A stretch of 64,000 bases of DNA from Nepenthes gracilis (lineage: Eukaryota > Streptophyta > Magnoliopsida > Caryophyllales > Nepenthaceae): positions 5,839,045 through 5,903,044 of the forward strand of contig BSYO01000016.1 of assembly GCA_033239525.1 (NCBI GenBank), in the 5' to 3' direction. The notes under the pieces were generated by a model that saw only the letters and a list, made by a program, of their open reading frames with translations, did not search any database and was not told the origin of the DNA. Each line of letters starts with the position of its first letter. Positions within the stretch are counted from its first letter, which is position 1. Position numbers and translations under genes: made by a program. Shown in pieces: positions 10,786 to 23,600 of this stretch.

Positions 10786-12060
10786 AAAGGCCTTGATTCT
10801 TAATCCTTCCTTATTTATATCCCGAATGTAGGATGATCATGGCTTCCTCTTTATTTACATCTCAAGGATAAGATGATTAAAATTCTTAGTTCTTGTCTCC
10901 ATAGTAACGCTCCGTGAAAGGTGGACCACATATCACTCAATGGACAAAGTTATCGTCAATTACCACTATAATATTCTAAAACATATTAGAGAACACTATC
11001 TGCTGAATAACAATCCTTGGTCCAATTTCTTACTGATTTTAACTTAACTTGGCGAAACCTTATTCTTATTTCTTAGTCTTAGTTCATCATTCTTTAAATG
11101 CCACTTCAATTTTACATAACTAAACCTTCAGATAGTCTTAGAGTTCTTAATAATTTTAGACAGCTAATTTTTAGCAAAATTTCTGATAAAAATTATCCGG
11201 TAAGCTTAAATAATTCATCAAATAATATTTTTACTCCATAACTCCAAATTTACAAAAATCATACATTCAATTTTCGAGCTAGGGTTTAAGAGAAATATTT
11301 GGAATAGATTTGGACATGGAATGCAAGCCATACAACGAAATTGAACCCATAAATCATAATATGCATACTTAAATATACAATTTATTCATAAATTTATGAA
11401 AGAATTAGAAAACAATCATTATTACATAACAAATCTTAAAGGAGAAGGGTATTAGAGTAATAATATCCAAAATGAGTTAACAAAAAAAAAAAAGGAAAGA
11501 CAGAGCTTCGGGTACACTTGTCTCAACCTGATTTATTATTTTCCTTACTCTGATTGGGTTGGAAGTCGATAGAAACCCATTCTCTTCCTGGTTTTCCTCT
11601 TATTTCTCCTCCCCTGCTCTATTGCATTGTGCCCGCATCTCTCTCCCTCTCCTTATTTAAAACAGAAAACAGCAAGTTGGTGGGCAAATTTTTTCATTGG
11701 CGCTTGAGCATTAGTCAAGCAAGCTTCAGGCACGCCATCATTGGAAATGGTGCTCGAGTGCACGATAAGCGTGCATCAGGCGCCATCACCATTAGAATTG
11801 GGGCCTCCATCCGTGCTTGAGCCTTCCACAAGCATATCACCTATTGGAATTGGCGCCTCCATCTGTGCTCGAGCCTGCAGCGAGCACATCACCTACTGGA
11901 ATTGGCACCTGCAATTGTGCTTGATTTTGTAGCAAAAGCATGCCCCCATTTCCTTCAATTATGATCAAATCTCTATTTTTCTTAAATCCACTTATCCTAA
12001 ACTTTATTATATTAACTTAATAACTAGAATTTACTATATCTTAGAAACTTGTACCTTACA
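10786..12060 (-). mobile_element. Inverted LTR fragment (F)
   Basis: Reads as the minus strand of the B/E type LTR: GTAACGCTCCGTGAAAGGTG near 10903 and TTATCGTCAATTACCACTAT near 10950 match the inverted module, and GGGTACACTTGTCTCAACCT near 11510 matches the E LTRs. It ends TGTACCTTACA at 12060, an LTR terminus. The first 800 bp or so expected at its left end are missing. Near 11735-11925 lie three to four imperfect 62-bp units around CTCGAGCCTGCAGCGAGCAC. The left part was lost in the same rearrangement that fused it to element B. Confidence 0.7.
11735..11925 (-). repeat. Imperfect ~62-bp tandem repeat in LTR F
   Basis: Units carry TATTGGAATTGGCGCCTCCA and a GTGCTCGAGC core. Comparable GCGCTCGAGCGCG motifs occur at the same end of the E LTRs near 54590, so this is an LTR-start feature on the minus strand. 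Confidence 0.65.
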
Positions 12061-12122
12061 CTTCCACAGCTAGGACAAAGAGATATGGTGATAGCGAGTC
12101 TCCTTGCCTTAAGCCCTTTACA
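12061..12122 (-). pseudogene. LINE reverse transcriptase fragment, part 1
   Basis: The complement reads KGLRQGDSLSPYLFVLAVEV, the RxGLRQGDPLSPxLF motif of non-LTR (L1-type) reverse transcriptases. It is cut at 12122 by the C composite; the residues expected just before it on the minus strand are found at 41912-42110. Only this short piece remains on this side, because an LTR fragment abuts it at 12060. Confidence 0.85.
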
Positions 12123-12328
12123 TGCGAGGTCAAAAAAATTAATAGGCTCAAGGTTGGAGTTAAAAATGTTGATTGGTCCTAAATGAAAGAAATAAAACGT
12201 GACAAGAAAAATGGCTAAATTACAATAAGGAGCATTGACCGAAAGGTTGACCTGAATAAATTAATGGAACCTAAAGCTAGAAGCCAACTTTATTATTTAG
12301 TTAGAATCCAACTAAGTATCGACTAAAT
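12123..12328 (+). mobile_element. C1 LTR, left part (interrupted by element D)
   Basis: Starts TGCGAGGTCAAAAAAATTAA and matches the start of the C2 and C3 LTRs. The preceding TTACA (12118-12122) is the target duplication whose partner is at 41907-41911. It breaks at ..GACTAAAT and resumes at 21089. A substitution (GTG to GCG) altered the LTR end. Confidence 0.88.
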
Positions 12329-13513
12329 TGTCACGACCCAGGAACACAATATTCGCAGGTCAAAATAAAATCTAAATCTAATATTTCAATCAACCATAAT
12401 AACCCAACCCGGACGTGACAATCATACACATGCAAGACCTAATATAAATAAAACCCGCACAAGAACTCATCGGATATAAATCCGGACAAATAATATATGA
12501 CCTGCTAACCATAATCGCAAGGAAGGTATCCAAATTACAACAACTCATCCACATAATGCAATAACTCCAATATTTTACATACAATGATCAAGGCCACCAT
12601 CCGGTCATAAATAATAATCATAACACATCCTCGAGATCAGAAATATACCAAATATAACATCTCCACTCACCGAAAGGAATGCCCGAGCCCGATCACGTCC
12701 GAGCTCCTGCAAGCGTATCCATGCCACTAGTCTGAAGGGATAAAATATGAAAACGTGAGCCTAGAGCTCAGCAAGTATCAATAATCACATAAAACGGTAC
12801 ACATAAATCAGAAGCAGGGATATCGCATAGAAATCACGTAAAACAAAACACCATGTCCGTGAAATCCCTGAAAATCGAGGAGATGTCTCGTACTAAATCG
12901 TCGTCCATAATAACTCGTCCCTCCGGGACAAAATCATATAAACCATGATCCGGTAAAATCTCATAGACGATATCATATCATATGATCCGAGGTCACATAC
13001 GTCGCAACCGTCACCACATCCACGTGGGGACACATACCGTCGTCCAGATCTAAAACTCATAATGCAGAAATCAAGAGAAGACCGCCGGAACTAAAACATA
13101 AATCAAAACACGTTCCGGGTTTTATCACATCAGTACGTACGAGACATTCCCATCGCCCATCCGTGGGCCAAACCACGTATCTCAAATCACAGTACACCCA
13201 AATACGTGCAGAAATACAAAACATGCACGAAATCGGAGAATCAAAGATCAATGATACCAACTTGAGGACGGGTTACCCTCGTCCGGTAACCACGGCTATA
13301 TATATCGGCTACGAATTAGGCCAGTAGCTCAAGGCCATCCATGTACTCTGTCTCCCATATATTAGGAACTTGCTCACTATGTTTTACCACCCGCGGCTTT
13401 GGGTGCAACCTCAAGTTTTAGTTATATATTAGGACATCCGAATATATTAGTTTTTCGTAAATTCCTTACGATGGTTCTCAATTAAATACACAGTGGGGCA
13501 GGTAGCTACAAAT

Positions 13514-13650
13514 ATCTTCCTTCCGGCGGAAGTAACCTCAATCTTCCTTACTGCGGAAGTAGCCACAATCTTCCTTACGGCGGAAGTAGCCTCAATCTTC
13601 CTTACGGCGGAAGTAGCCTCATTCTTCCTTACGGCGGAAGTACCCAACAT
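13514..13650 (-). repeat. CTTCCTTACGGCGGAAG tandem repeat, five copies
   Basis: Five units of about 27 bp, each holding CTTCC..GGAAG, which can pair with itself. The other D LTR has three units at 19718-19795, so the two LTRs of one insertion differ in copy number. Confidence 0.85.
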
Positions 13651-14069
13651 ACGTCCCCGTCGGGACTAAGCCTCCTCATCGGGAGCGGCGCCAAATGTCT
13701 CGTGCCTTGGATCACATAAACGACCCCTCGGGTCTCGGACCGCCATGGTCCCGTAGTGATCCCACCCCCGGCAGCATGCATGGTTAGTGCAAGACCTGGT
13801 TCATGGTTCCACAATATACGGATACCAAACATACATATATATCGTCCGGGTGTCCAAAACCCCTCCAAATCATAAATACAAATACAAAACCACCGCACAA
13901 CCGATAAAATATACATGCATGTACACAATTGATAAATTGAGGGTATTTAAAAATACATGCATGTTAGTAAAATCTCCCACAGTAGTCAAAATGCATCGGA
14001 AATTAAATCAGACCAAGAATAGGGCTAAAGGATACTTGCCTTAACATCATACTGCAGAGACAAGTAAGG

Positions 14070-14660
14070 ATGTCCCGAAGCACTCGAACGGAGTTTTCTC
14101 TCTCCACCACCGCTCTCCTCCGCGTCCTTCCTCTCTCCTCCTCCGCCCTTCCTCTCTCCTCCGCCAGCCGCTGCCGGCCACTCCGCCGCGCCGCGGCCAC
14201 CGCACCTCCTCACGTGGCGATCGCGGCCTCCTCCGCCTCACCCAGCCACCGTCGACGCCGAAACCACGCCTCCTCTCTCTCCCACGCGACTTCTCTCCTC
14301 GCGCAACCGTCGTCGATCTCCTTGCACAACCCACACCGCACGCCACCGCGCCCAGCCGAGCCACACGACCACCGAACACCACCGAGACCACCGATTTTGC
14401 CGCTACCACCTCGAACGGCCACAGTCGACTCTCCCGACACTGATCTCCTCAGCCATCACCGCCGCCTCAATCCACCACCGCCGCGGCCTCACCATGACAA
14501 TCACAACCTCCCCACAACCACCGCACGCCGCCGATTCTCCACTGATCTCCTCCGTCGCCGCCGCCGCCGCTTCCTCCTCCCTTCTCTTCTTCTTCCTCGC
14601 GCAACCCTAATTTCCCCCTTCTCTCTCCTCTTCTTCCTCTCTCCCCGATTCCTTCTCCCC
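14070..14660 (-). other. GC-rich, CT-strand-biased block in D LTR
   Basis: A 600-bp block, much richer in GC than the surrounding LTR and rich in CCGCC/CTCCTC on the plus strand. It gives long open frames on both strands (a 231-codon frame at 14070-14765). The right LTR has the homologous block at 20222-20830 with small indels that change the frames, so I read these frames as composition artefacts. The block looks like a leader or promoter-proximal stretch, or a captured host 5' exon; I cannot tell which. Confidence 0.5.
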
Positions 14661-14910
14661 CTTTCTTTTTCTTTTTCCTTTTTTTTTCTTTTTACTTATA
14701 TATATATTATTATTATTATTATATATAAAATCTTTAATTTTAAATCTAAATCGGATTCTGAATAACGGTACAGGCGTGCCTCGGGCGCCACCCTAAAATC
14801 CCGATCATTCCTCAAAATTTTTGAATATTTTAAATTATTTTTACTACGTCGAAAATACCCAAAATCACAATTAATATTAAAATAATCCAATCGGGATCCA
14901 ATATATTACA

Positions 14911-14921
14911 CTCTCCCCTCC
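14911..14921 (-). other. Polypurine tract of element D
   Basis: CTCTCCCCTCC next to the LTR end at 14910 is the complement of GGAGGGGAGAG. About 20 bp on, the complement of AATTTCGAGGACGAAATT, a common Ty3/gypsy pol-end sequence, is also present. Confidence 0.85.
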
Positions 14922-17900
14922 TTATAAAAATTTCGTCCTCGAAATTTACGCATATTAATCCTTGAACAAATAAGAACAATTCTTCCGGACTTAACCTCGA
15001 TCAAAAGATTTCTTCAAAAATCCAATCATCAGCACCTGATCTTTCTATCCCAATATCAGAATCAAAATCTCATTATAAAATAGCATCTCAAAATCAACAA
15101 CAATTCACACTCGATCACATGCCGATAATCAACCCATATTTCTCTCAACACACATACATAAAACACATCATAGAGATTCCCACAGACTCAGATAACATCA
15201 ATCAGTTGGCCACCTTTCCAATTCACTGCGAAACATCAAAAGCCCATCGAACCTCAACCCCAATCTATCACCTGCCCTCGAAACTTGAAACTCTTCTCGA
15301 TTATCCAATCAGGCTACAAATCTGATCTCTTACTTCAATTCTCAAATTAATTCTTGTAACCGATAACCGTGAATCCACACGATTCCGCTGCGCAACTCTG
15401 ATCAATCATCTGCTTCCAATCGCAATCAATGCCTCAAAATTAGTATACCTTGCAACATTCTCATCTTGGTAATATGTCGACGACCAAACTCAAAAATGAC
15501 TTTCTGGTCAGCAAGCAAATAGCCGACTTCATCAGCTTATCCATCGACATCCAAGATGCCACCAGATTTCTCGCTGTCCAACGCAAACCAAAATGAAATC
15601 TCGAAGGCTTCTTCCTCTTGGCTTCTACCTTTAAGCACGAGACGTATGATCAACTCGCCACTCCGCTGATAGAGTATCTTCGACGTTCCTTATAAACTTA
15701 GACCACAGCAACTCCACTACAGCTGCTGACAACCTTGACTGCTCCTCGAGCTTTCATCCATCCACCGAAGACTCAGCTTGATCACGTCCAGCTTCATGAC
15801 CGCTCGAACAAAAAGAACTTCACTTCTGATCCTCACAAAAGCTTCTTCGGTAGAAAGAACTTCGTTCAAAGCCTACTCTTGGCAGTGATTATTCACCGAT
15901 AACTCCACAGTTTCTCCGCTCAAAATGAAGACAGAAGACATTGCCGCGCAAACTCCTATTACAACTCTGATCCTGAACAGCAAACTCATAGGCTGATCAT
16001 GGAACCACCTACCTACCACTTCATCGGCAAAAATCTCCTTCTACCCTGTGAGATTTCAGACCGATCAAATCAAAGCCGCTACTTCTCCAAAATCGCAGGA
16101 CTCAACAAAACCTCTATCTAATCAAAGTTCTAAAACCGACATTCAAATCAAATTCTCTATCTAAGGATCCAAATCGAATCTCACAACCAAAGGCTACAGA
16201 CCCACATGCTTCTACTGCACTATTCGGATTGATCACTTGACTGCGAATTATCGCTATAACAAATTTTGACTAGGAGTTCAATTTCTCATACGAGCCTACC
16301 TCGAAATTCGGCACGACATCTGATCACAATCGAAACCTCAAAACTGAAATATCCTACATCCTCATTATCTCATTAGCATACCGATAAGCCAACTTTCCAT
16401 CCAAATACATCACTCAAATTGGCAATAAATTGGCCAACCTCAACAGCCAATCCACAATTACCCAACTGCGTCCATATTTCTAACCTTGGCAATCTCAAAG
16501 CAAAAATTCATGGAGGCTACTCATACTCCGCTTTCTCTTATGAACATATGGCACATCAAATCTGAAGGTTTTAGACCCAAAACGTCACCAATAATAGCCC
16601 TTAAGCGATCCACCCGCTTACGTTGCCAGATGATTAACTCTTTTTCCGAAATAATTTCCTCAAACCTCTATGATTAAATTGAACCACAACTATCTCCATA
16701 CAAATAACATTTCTAAATCCTCAAAATAAAGACTTCAATTGTTAACTCCAATCCATAAGTGGAATAACCTTGATCATAGACTTTCAACAGCCATAACCCA
16801 TAGGCCACTACTACTCAAATAAATTGCATCAGAATACAACCTCAAATCTTCCTCAGAAGCATCACCACCTACAACATATTTAACTTAATCCATCGGGGAT
16901 CAACCAAATCAACTTTGCAGACAATACGTCCTTTATTTCTAGAAAGCTCCCCTTATACTCATCATTCCAACGAACATTGATAGTTACTATGCCCAATGTC
17001 CCACGGACGCTACGATTCTCAAGGAATCCTTGACAAATCGCTTAACAGATTTAAGCAGACTCAAGAAATCACGCACCTTCGCAACAAACGATGGCATTTT
17101 CCAACCGGTCACCGCTTCAATCTTCTATAATTTCACAAACATGCCATCGAAGAAACAATATGCCCAAAATAACACTACTTCCAACCAAACTCGCATTTCC
17201 TCAATTGGGCAAACCACAACTACCCTTCGCAGCTATGACACAGTCCTCAGACGGAACTCATGCCTCACATAAAATCCTCGAACAAATCAATATCATTAGT
17301 GAAGCCATCATAAATAGACCAAAATACGGCCGAAAGGTCCAATTTAAAAGATTCATAAAAGATGCCAACACAATCACAAACCCAAAGGCATTAAACACCT
17401 TACGACAAAGTACTCGACCAATGCCTCCACAATTCCATGCGGGATCCTCAAAATTGATGTCACTCCTGACATAACCTCAACAACCTCAACTATCGATTAA
17501 AAGACAATTCAGGTTAATCATCTCCTCAAGAAATAGCCTCGAATTACCATACAATCAAAAAATTCTTAATGACCATAAAATGACTCCAAAATGTGGCCAC
17601 ATATGCCAAATAAACTCGGCACCCATTTTCATCAATTAACTTATAGGAACAATAGTGTTAATTTCATCGCCACTTAATCAAACATTCTTCAAACTCAAAA
17701 TTCACAACCCATATTATAAATTAAGAATATTCTTATTGAATGATCCGCACTAACATGGCGACTCACCAACCGAGTTACTCCTAATATTACATCAAAGTCC
17801 GGTTTATCAAATAAGATCAGGTCAATCAATCATTGATATCTACAACCCAAACCGGATATCAAAATTCACAATCTTAATAGATCAAAGGTTCACCTATCAG

Positions 17901-18516
17901 GGGTAAACATCCTCAAAGCTCATTTTTGAAATTAGAAACACATAGAATATTCACATACGAGCTCAAAGGCAACAGACTTATTTCCGTGCCTTCATCAACA
18001 AATTCACCTTCCTTACTATCTCGAATGCCAAACGGAGAGTAATTTTCAAAAATTGCCTCCACCAAACATCATAAAAAGTGGGATACGGCACTGAGAAGCC
18101 CATCACTAGCTTACCTCACTCTCCAACTCATGGACAAAAGATCGAGCTTCATCTGAACTATCAAAAATCTCAAACACATCATCCACTTTCGGAAGCTCAA
18201 TTTAACCCTTAATTGAGATTAAACATCCCAAAATTTTTCAAATCGGCTCACACTTAATCATTCAAAGGACTCTCCATCTTGTCTCTAAACGACCAACCTT
18301 CACAAAGCAACCAAATTCTCATCTGGCTGCAAAATCGAATCCCCCATTACGTCGCTCGCTTGACTCAACACAGCCTATTAATCGACTTCCCGAGTTGAAT
18401 TCAAACATTTACAACTCAAACTTCCAGACTTTACCAAAGGCTACACTTATCACGCCAGATATTCAATCAATTTCTTATCCAAGATGACCCAAAATCACCT
18501 CTCCATGCGATCTTTT
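14922..18516 (-). pseudogene. Decayed internal domain of element D
   Basis: About 3.6 kb with no long frame on either strand. On the minus strand a Ty3/gypsy reverse transcriptase end can still be read near 16990-17200 in pieces of different frames: KCEFGWK, then FGHIVSS, then EAVTGWKMPSFVAKVRDFLS and KRFVKDSLRIV, followed near 16900 by a weak SFLEIKDVLS. These match the blocks joining reverse transcriptase to RNase H. Elsewhere I see no clear gag, protease or integrase motif. The domain is short for Ty3/gypsy, so parts are deleted as well as mutated. Confidence 0.7.
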
Positions 18517-18527
18517 CTCTGATACCA
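18517..18527 (-). other. Primer binding site of element D
   Basis: CTCTGATACCA is the complement of TGGTATCAGAG, the initiator tRNA-Met site, four bases from the 5' LTR at 18532. This fixes the minus orientation of D. Confidence 0.88.
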
Positions 18528-18531
18528 CCAC

Positions 18532-20856
18532 TGTCACGACCCAGGAACACAATATTCGCAGGTCAAAATAAAATCTAAATCTAATATTTCAATCAACCAT
18601 AATAACCCAATCCGGACGTGACAATCATACACATGCAGGACCCAATATAAATAAAACCCGCACAAGATCTCATCGGATATAAATCTGGACAAATAATATA
18701 TGTCCTGCTAACCATAATCGCAAGGAAGGTATCCAAATTACAACAACTCATCCACATAATGCAATAACTCTAATATTTTACATACAATGATCAAGGCCAC
18801 CATCCGGCCATAAATAATAAGCATAACACATCCTTGAGATCAGAAATATACCAAATATAACATCTCCACTCACCGAAAGGAATACCCGAGCCCGATCACG
18901 TCCGAGCTCCTGCAAGCGTATCCATGCCACTAGTCTGAAGGGATAAAACATGAAAACGTGAGCCTAGAGCTCAGTGAGTATCAATAATCACATAAAACGG
19001 TACACCTAAATCAGAAGCAGGGATATCGCATATAAATCACGTAAAACAAAACACAATGTCCGTGAAATCCCTGAAAATTGAGGAGATGTCTCGTACTAAA
19101 TCGTCGTCCGTAATAACTCGTCCCTCCGGGACAAAATCATATAAACCACGATCCGGTAAAATCTCATAGACGATATCATATCATATGATCCGAGGTCACA
19201 TACGTCGCAACCGTCACCACATCCAGGTGGGGACACATACCGTCGTCCGGATCTAAAACTCATAATGCAGAAATCAAGAGAAGACCGCCGGAACTAAAAC
19301 ATAAATCAAAACACGTTCCGGGTTTTATCACATCAGTACGTACGAGACATTCCCATCGCCCATCCGTGGATCAAACCACGTATCTCAAATCACAGTATAC
19401 CCAAATACGTGCAGAAATACAAAACATGCACGAAATTGGAGAACCAAAGATCAATGTACCAACTTGAGGAAGGGTTACCCTCGTCCGATAACCACGGCTA
19501 TATATATCGGCTACGAATTAGGCCAGTAGCTCAAGGCCATCCATGTACTCTGTCTCCCATAGATTAGGAACTTGCTCACTATGTTTTACCACCCGCGGCT
19601 TTGGGTGCAACCTCAAGTTTTACTTATATATTAGGACGTCCGAATATATTAGTTTTCCGTAAATTCCTTACGATGGTTCTCAATTAAATACACAGTGGGG
19701 CAGGTCAGCTACAAATATCTTCCTTCCGGCGGAAGTAGCCTCAATCTTCCTTACGGCGGAAGTAGCCTCATTCTTCCTTACGGCGGAAGTAGCCAACATA
19801 CGTCCCCGTCGGGACTAAGCCTCCTCATCGGGAGCGGTGCCAAATGTCTCATGCCTCGGATCACATAAACGACCCCTCGGGTCTCGGACCACCATGGTCC
19901 CGTAGTGATCCCACCCCCGGCAGCATGCATGGTTAGTGCAAGGCCTGGTTCATGGTTCCATAATATACGGATACCAAACATACATATATATCGTCCGGGT
20001 GTCCAAAACCCCTCCAAATCATAAATACAAATACAAAACCACCGCACAACCGATAAAATATACATGCATGTACACAATTGATAAATTGAGGGTATTTAAA
20101 AATATATGCATGTTAGTAAAATCTCCCACAGTAGTCAAAATGCATCGAAAATTAAATCAGACCAAGAATAGGGCTAAAGGATACTTGCCTTAACATCATA
20201 CTCTGCACATCTGAAGAAAGGATGTCCCGAAACACTCGAATCTGGCATTTCTCTCTCCTGCCACCGCGTGCCTCTCTCTCTCCTCCGCACGCCCTTCCTC
20301 TCTCCTCCGCGTGCCACCTCTGCCAGCAGCTGCCGGCCACTGCGCTGCCGCCGCTCGGCCACCGCACCTCCTCACGTGGCCGTCGCCAGCCTCCTCCGCC
20401 TCACCCAGCCACCGTCGACGCCGAAACCTACCGCCTCCTCTCTCCCGCGCAACTTCTCTCCTCGCGCAACCATCGTAGATCTCCGTGCACAACCCACACC
20501 GCACGCTACCGCGCCCAGCCGAGCCACACGACCACCGAACACCACCGAGACCACCGATTTTGCCGCTACCACCTCGAACGGCCATCGTCGACTCTCCCGA
20601 CACCGGTCTCCTCACCCATCGCCGCCGCCTCAATCCACCACCGCCGCGGCCTCACCCACGACAATCATAACCTCCCCACAACCACTGCAGGCCGCCGATT
20701 CTCCAATGATCTCCTCCGTCGCCGCCGCCGCCGCTTCCTCCTCCCTTCTCTTCTTCTTCCTCGTGCAACCCTAATTTCCCCCTTCTCTCTCCTCTTCTTC
20801 CTCTCTCCCCGATTCCTTCTCCCCCTTTCTTTTTCTTTTTCCATTTTACTTTTATA

Positions 20857-20900
<44 letters not shown>

Positions 20901-21083
20901 AAATCTTTAATTTTAAATCTAAATCGGATTCTGAATAACGGTACAGGCGCGCCTCGGGTGCCACCCCAAAATCCCGATCATTCCACAAAATTTTTGAATA
21001 TTTTAAATTATTTTTACCACGTCTGAAATACCCAAAATCACAATTAATATTAAAATAATCCAATCGGGATCCAATATATTACA
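18532..21083 (-). mobile_element. Element D 5' LTR
   Basis: The partner of 12329-14910, 2552 against 2582 bp. In the first 175 bases I count about six differences. Tandem repeat (three units), GC-rich block and a longer (ATT)n run near 20855-20895 are all present. TAAAT follows at 21084-21088. Confidence 0.9.
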
Positions 21084-21859
21084 TAAATGGAGTAAGTAAA
21101 CTACCTCTTTACAGTCTGAGGAGGAGTACTCGAGTAAGTAAACTAACTTACTCCCACCTACCCTCTGAAAAGAAGTGCCGAAGCAAGTGACTTACCCCTC
21201 TTACTCCACCTAACCCCTCTTCTATAAATACTCAGCTTCGATCAAGGAAGCTGGCACAAGCAACAAGCGAGAAGAACAGTAAGGAGTAGAGGAGAGAACG
21301 CTTCCAGTCGGTAAGGGTGGGCAAACGGCTATCCGGCAAGTCTACTTCGAACGTTACTCTTTTTGTTTTTAAGAATATTGCAAGTGTATACTCTGTTCTT
21401 AACTTTTGGTCGTCTTATGAAAATTACGAGTGTACTTGGGACGATACTCTTTTTTTTAGTTCTGGTTGTACCCAGTTTTAAAAAGTTCATGCTTAAAGAA
21501 CTCCCATTTCTAAGTTCCAACTTTAAGAAAAACTACAAGTGTTTCCCTTCAGATCTAAATTAAATGCTTACCGATTTCCATCTAAATCCTGTTTCTAAGT
21601 TCATACTCATATTCATGGTTAATGCATGTTTTCAGTTCCAAACTAGAGTTATAGATTTGGAAACCGGCCTTCAATGTAATTAAACTCAGTTTTTCCATGT
21701 AAATTGAACTCGATTTTTTGGTGAAGCATTAAACCGGCCTTGCATGTAATTGAACTAGGTCTTGCATGTAATTGAACTCGGTCTTGCATGTTGAAATCGG
21801 AAACCAGCCCTTGCATGTTTGAAATCGGAACCTGCTTGCATGTTGAAATCGGAACCGGC

Positions 21860-22340
21860 CTTTGCATGAAATCAAGTTTGCCCCTTTGCACAAAATCAAG
21901 TTCGGCCCTTGGCATGAAATCAAGTTCGGCCCTTTGTATGAAATCAAGTTCAGCCCTTACATGAAACCAAGTTCGGCCCTTTGCACAAAATCAAGTTCGG
22001 CCCTTTGCACAAAATCAAGTTTGGCCCTTTTCATAAAGTCAAATTCGGCTCTTTGCACAAAATCAAGTTTGGCCCTTTGCATAAAATCAAGTTCAGCCCT
22101 TGGCAATAAATCAAGTTCGGCCCTTTGCATGAAATCAAGTTCGGCCCTTGCATGAAATCAAGTTCGGCCCTTTGCATAAAATCAAGTTCAGCCCTTTGCA
22201 TAAAATCAAGTTCGGCCCTTACATGAAATCAAGTTCGGCCCTTTGCACAAAACCAAGTTCGACCCTTTGCATAAAATCAAGTTTGGCCCTTTGCATCAAA
22301 TCAAGTTCGGCCCTTTGCATGAAATCAAGTTTGGCCCCTT
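21860..22340 (+). repeat. 24-bp tandem array in C1 LTR
   Basis: About twenty units of the type TTTGCATAAAATCAAGTTCG plus GCCC. Because 24 is a multiple of three, several frames on both strands stay open and encode octapeptide repeats; these are not genes. C2 and C3 carry about 28 and 27 units. Confidence 0.92.
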
Positions 22341-22598
22341 CACATGACGAAATCGAAACCGGCCCCTTTGCATGATGAAATTGAAACCGGCCTCAAGTGT
22401 ATTTCGAAATCGGAAATTTGGCCTATGAAGTTGAAACCGGCCTTAGAATAAATTTGGAACCGGCATTTGTAAAATAACTTTGAAACCGGCTCGTGATGAA
22501 CAAAGAAAATGTGAATCGACGTTATGATAAAACAAATAAGTTCAGACATTAGCCTTGGGAGACAAGGTACTCCGGCATGCCTTAAGACCTTAAGGTGA

Positions 22599-22766
22599 TA
22601 ATCGAGGATAACCGAAATGAGAGCCATCCTCGGGGATTTGTACAAGAAGGTAGTGATAGCTATCTCGAGGCTTTATACAAGGAGGAAATGAGAGCCGTCC
22701 TCGGGGCTTTGTATAAGGAGGTATTGCCGTGATTGTGAGGAGATGTGCTCAATCTATCCTCGATTA
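22599..22766 (+). promoter_or_regulatory. Conserved LTR module (C1)
   Basis: Arms TAATCGAGGATA (22599-22610) and TATCCTCGATTA (22755-22766) are exact complements over 12 bases. Between them are three variants of GCCGTCCTCGGGGCTTTGTA. The CTAGTAG-type hairpin of the A and B modules is absent here. Confidence 0.68.
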
Positions 22767-23379
22767 AAGCCCCCCTTCCGTTATGCAATAACTAAAAGAA
22801 GCTAAATTTATTATCTGCATTGTGTTATGCACAAATATTATCTGTTCTGACTTTCTGATTTGCTTTTGTTTGGCCAAATTCTATGTATATATATGATGCC
22901 TGATTTCCTGCATTAACCGTCCTAAGTGTTTTGCATGATTTCGGCCAAATGATATTCTGTATATATATATTTAAAACTGTTGACAGCATGAACGTTTTAT
23001 GAAAAATCTACATGTACCTCGTTGAGATCGGCTCACTGTTTTCTGTTTCCCCCCTTCAGATGGAAATTTAAAATTTGTGCCTGACGAGACGAAGTGTTCA
23101 AAGCCAACCTGAAGGATTTGTAAGGATTGAGGAGCACCTTTTTGACGATCGCAATGGAGAATCAATTAGTGTAATGAATTGTTAGACTCCATTAACTTTT
23201 GTAATTAGACATTTGTGCCTATTCATAAATGAATGTTATGGAATGAATATGAACATTTTCGCAAGATATTAGATTGGCTTCCGTTATACGGTTTATGATT
23301 AAAATATATGAGTCCTAGATGGCATCTGTGATCCTGTGTTGCGAATGGCGGAGTTAAAAAAAATCTGTTCCGCCACAAT

Positions 23380-23390
23380 TGGTATCAGAG
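23380..23390 (+). other. Primer binding site of C1 internal domain
   Basis: TGGTATCAGAG two bases after the LTR end. The counterpart in C2 at 33021-33031 reads TAGTATCAGAG. Confidence 0.9.
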
Positions 23391-23600
23391 AGATGAGATG
23401 CCTTAGGAAATGATCAATCAGGATGTGGAAGCATTGATTTGAATCTTCATACTGAATCTTTGAGAGAAGTAGGCAAAGGATAACTTAGGCAATTAGAGCC
23501 CTTAGGAAAAACTTGGCTTCTTGACCAAGTATAAATTTTTCGGATTGAATGATATTTCCTTTTGCTGAGATTATAATATTATGCCTATCTTGATTTTAGG

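Larger units (their letters stand above)
12329..14910 (-). mobile_element. Element D 3' LTR
   Basis: TGTCACGACCC..ATATTACA on the plus strand; a near-identical copy lies at 18532-21083. Element D (12329-21083) is flanked by TAAAT at 12324-12328 and 21084-21088. The adjoining polypurine tract and distant PBS show the element reads on the minus strand, so this is its 3' LTR. Features: a 27-bp tandem repeat at 13514-13650, a GC-rich block at 14070-14600, and an (ATT)n run near 14700. Confidence 0.9.
21089..23377 (+). mobile_element. C1 LTR, right part
   Basis: Continues the C1 LTR from GGAGTAAGTAAACTACCTC; the join with 12328 matches the uninterrupted sequence at 30516-30535. It holds TATAAATA at 21223-21230, the 24-bp array at 21860-22340, the conserved module at 22599-22766 and ends CTGTTCCGCCACA. 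Without element D the LTR is about 2.5 kb. It is the 5' LTR of the C composite. Confidence 0.9.

Noticed and set aside
13514..13650. Possible CRISPR-like array (regular repeats with a palindrome)
   Set aside because: There are no spacers of unique sequence; units are directly tandem in a plant LTR.
14070..14765. 231-codon open frame in the left D LTR (and a 238-codon one in the right)
   Set aside because: Low-complexity Ser/Pro/Arg composition from CT-rich DNA; indels between the LTR copies shift the frames; no start context or domain.
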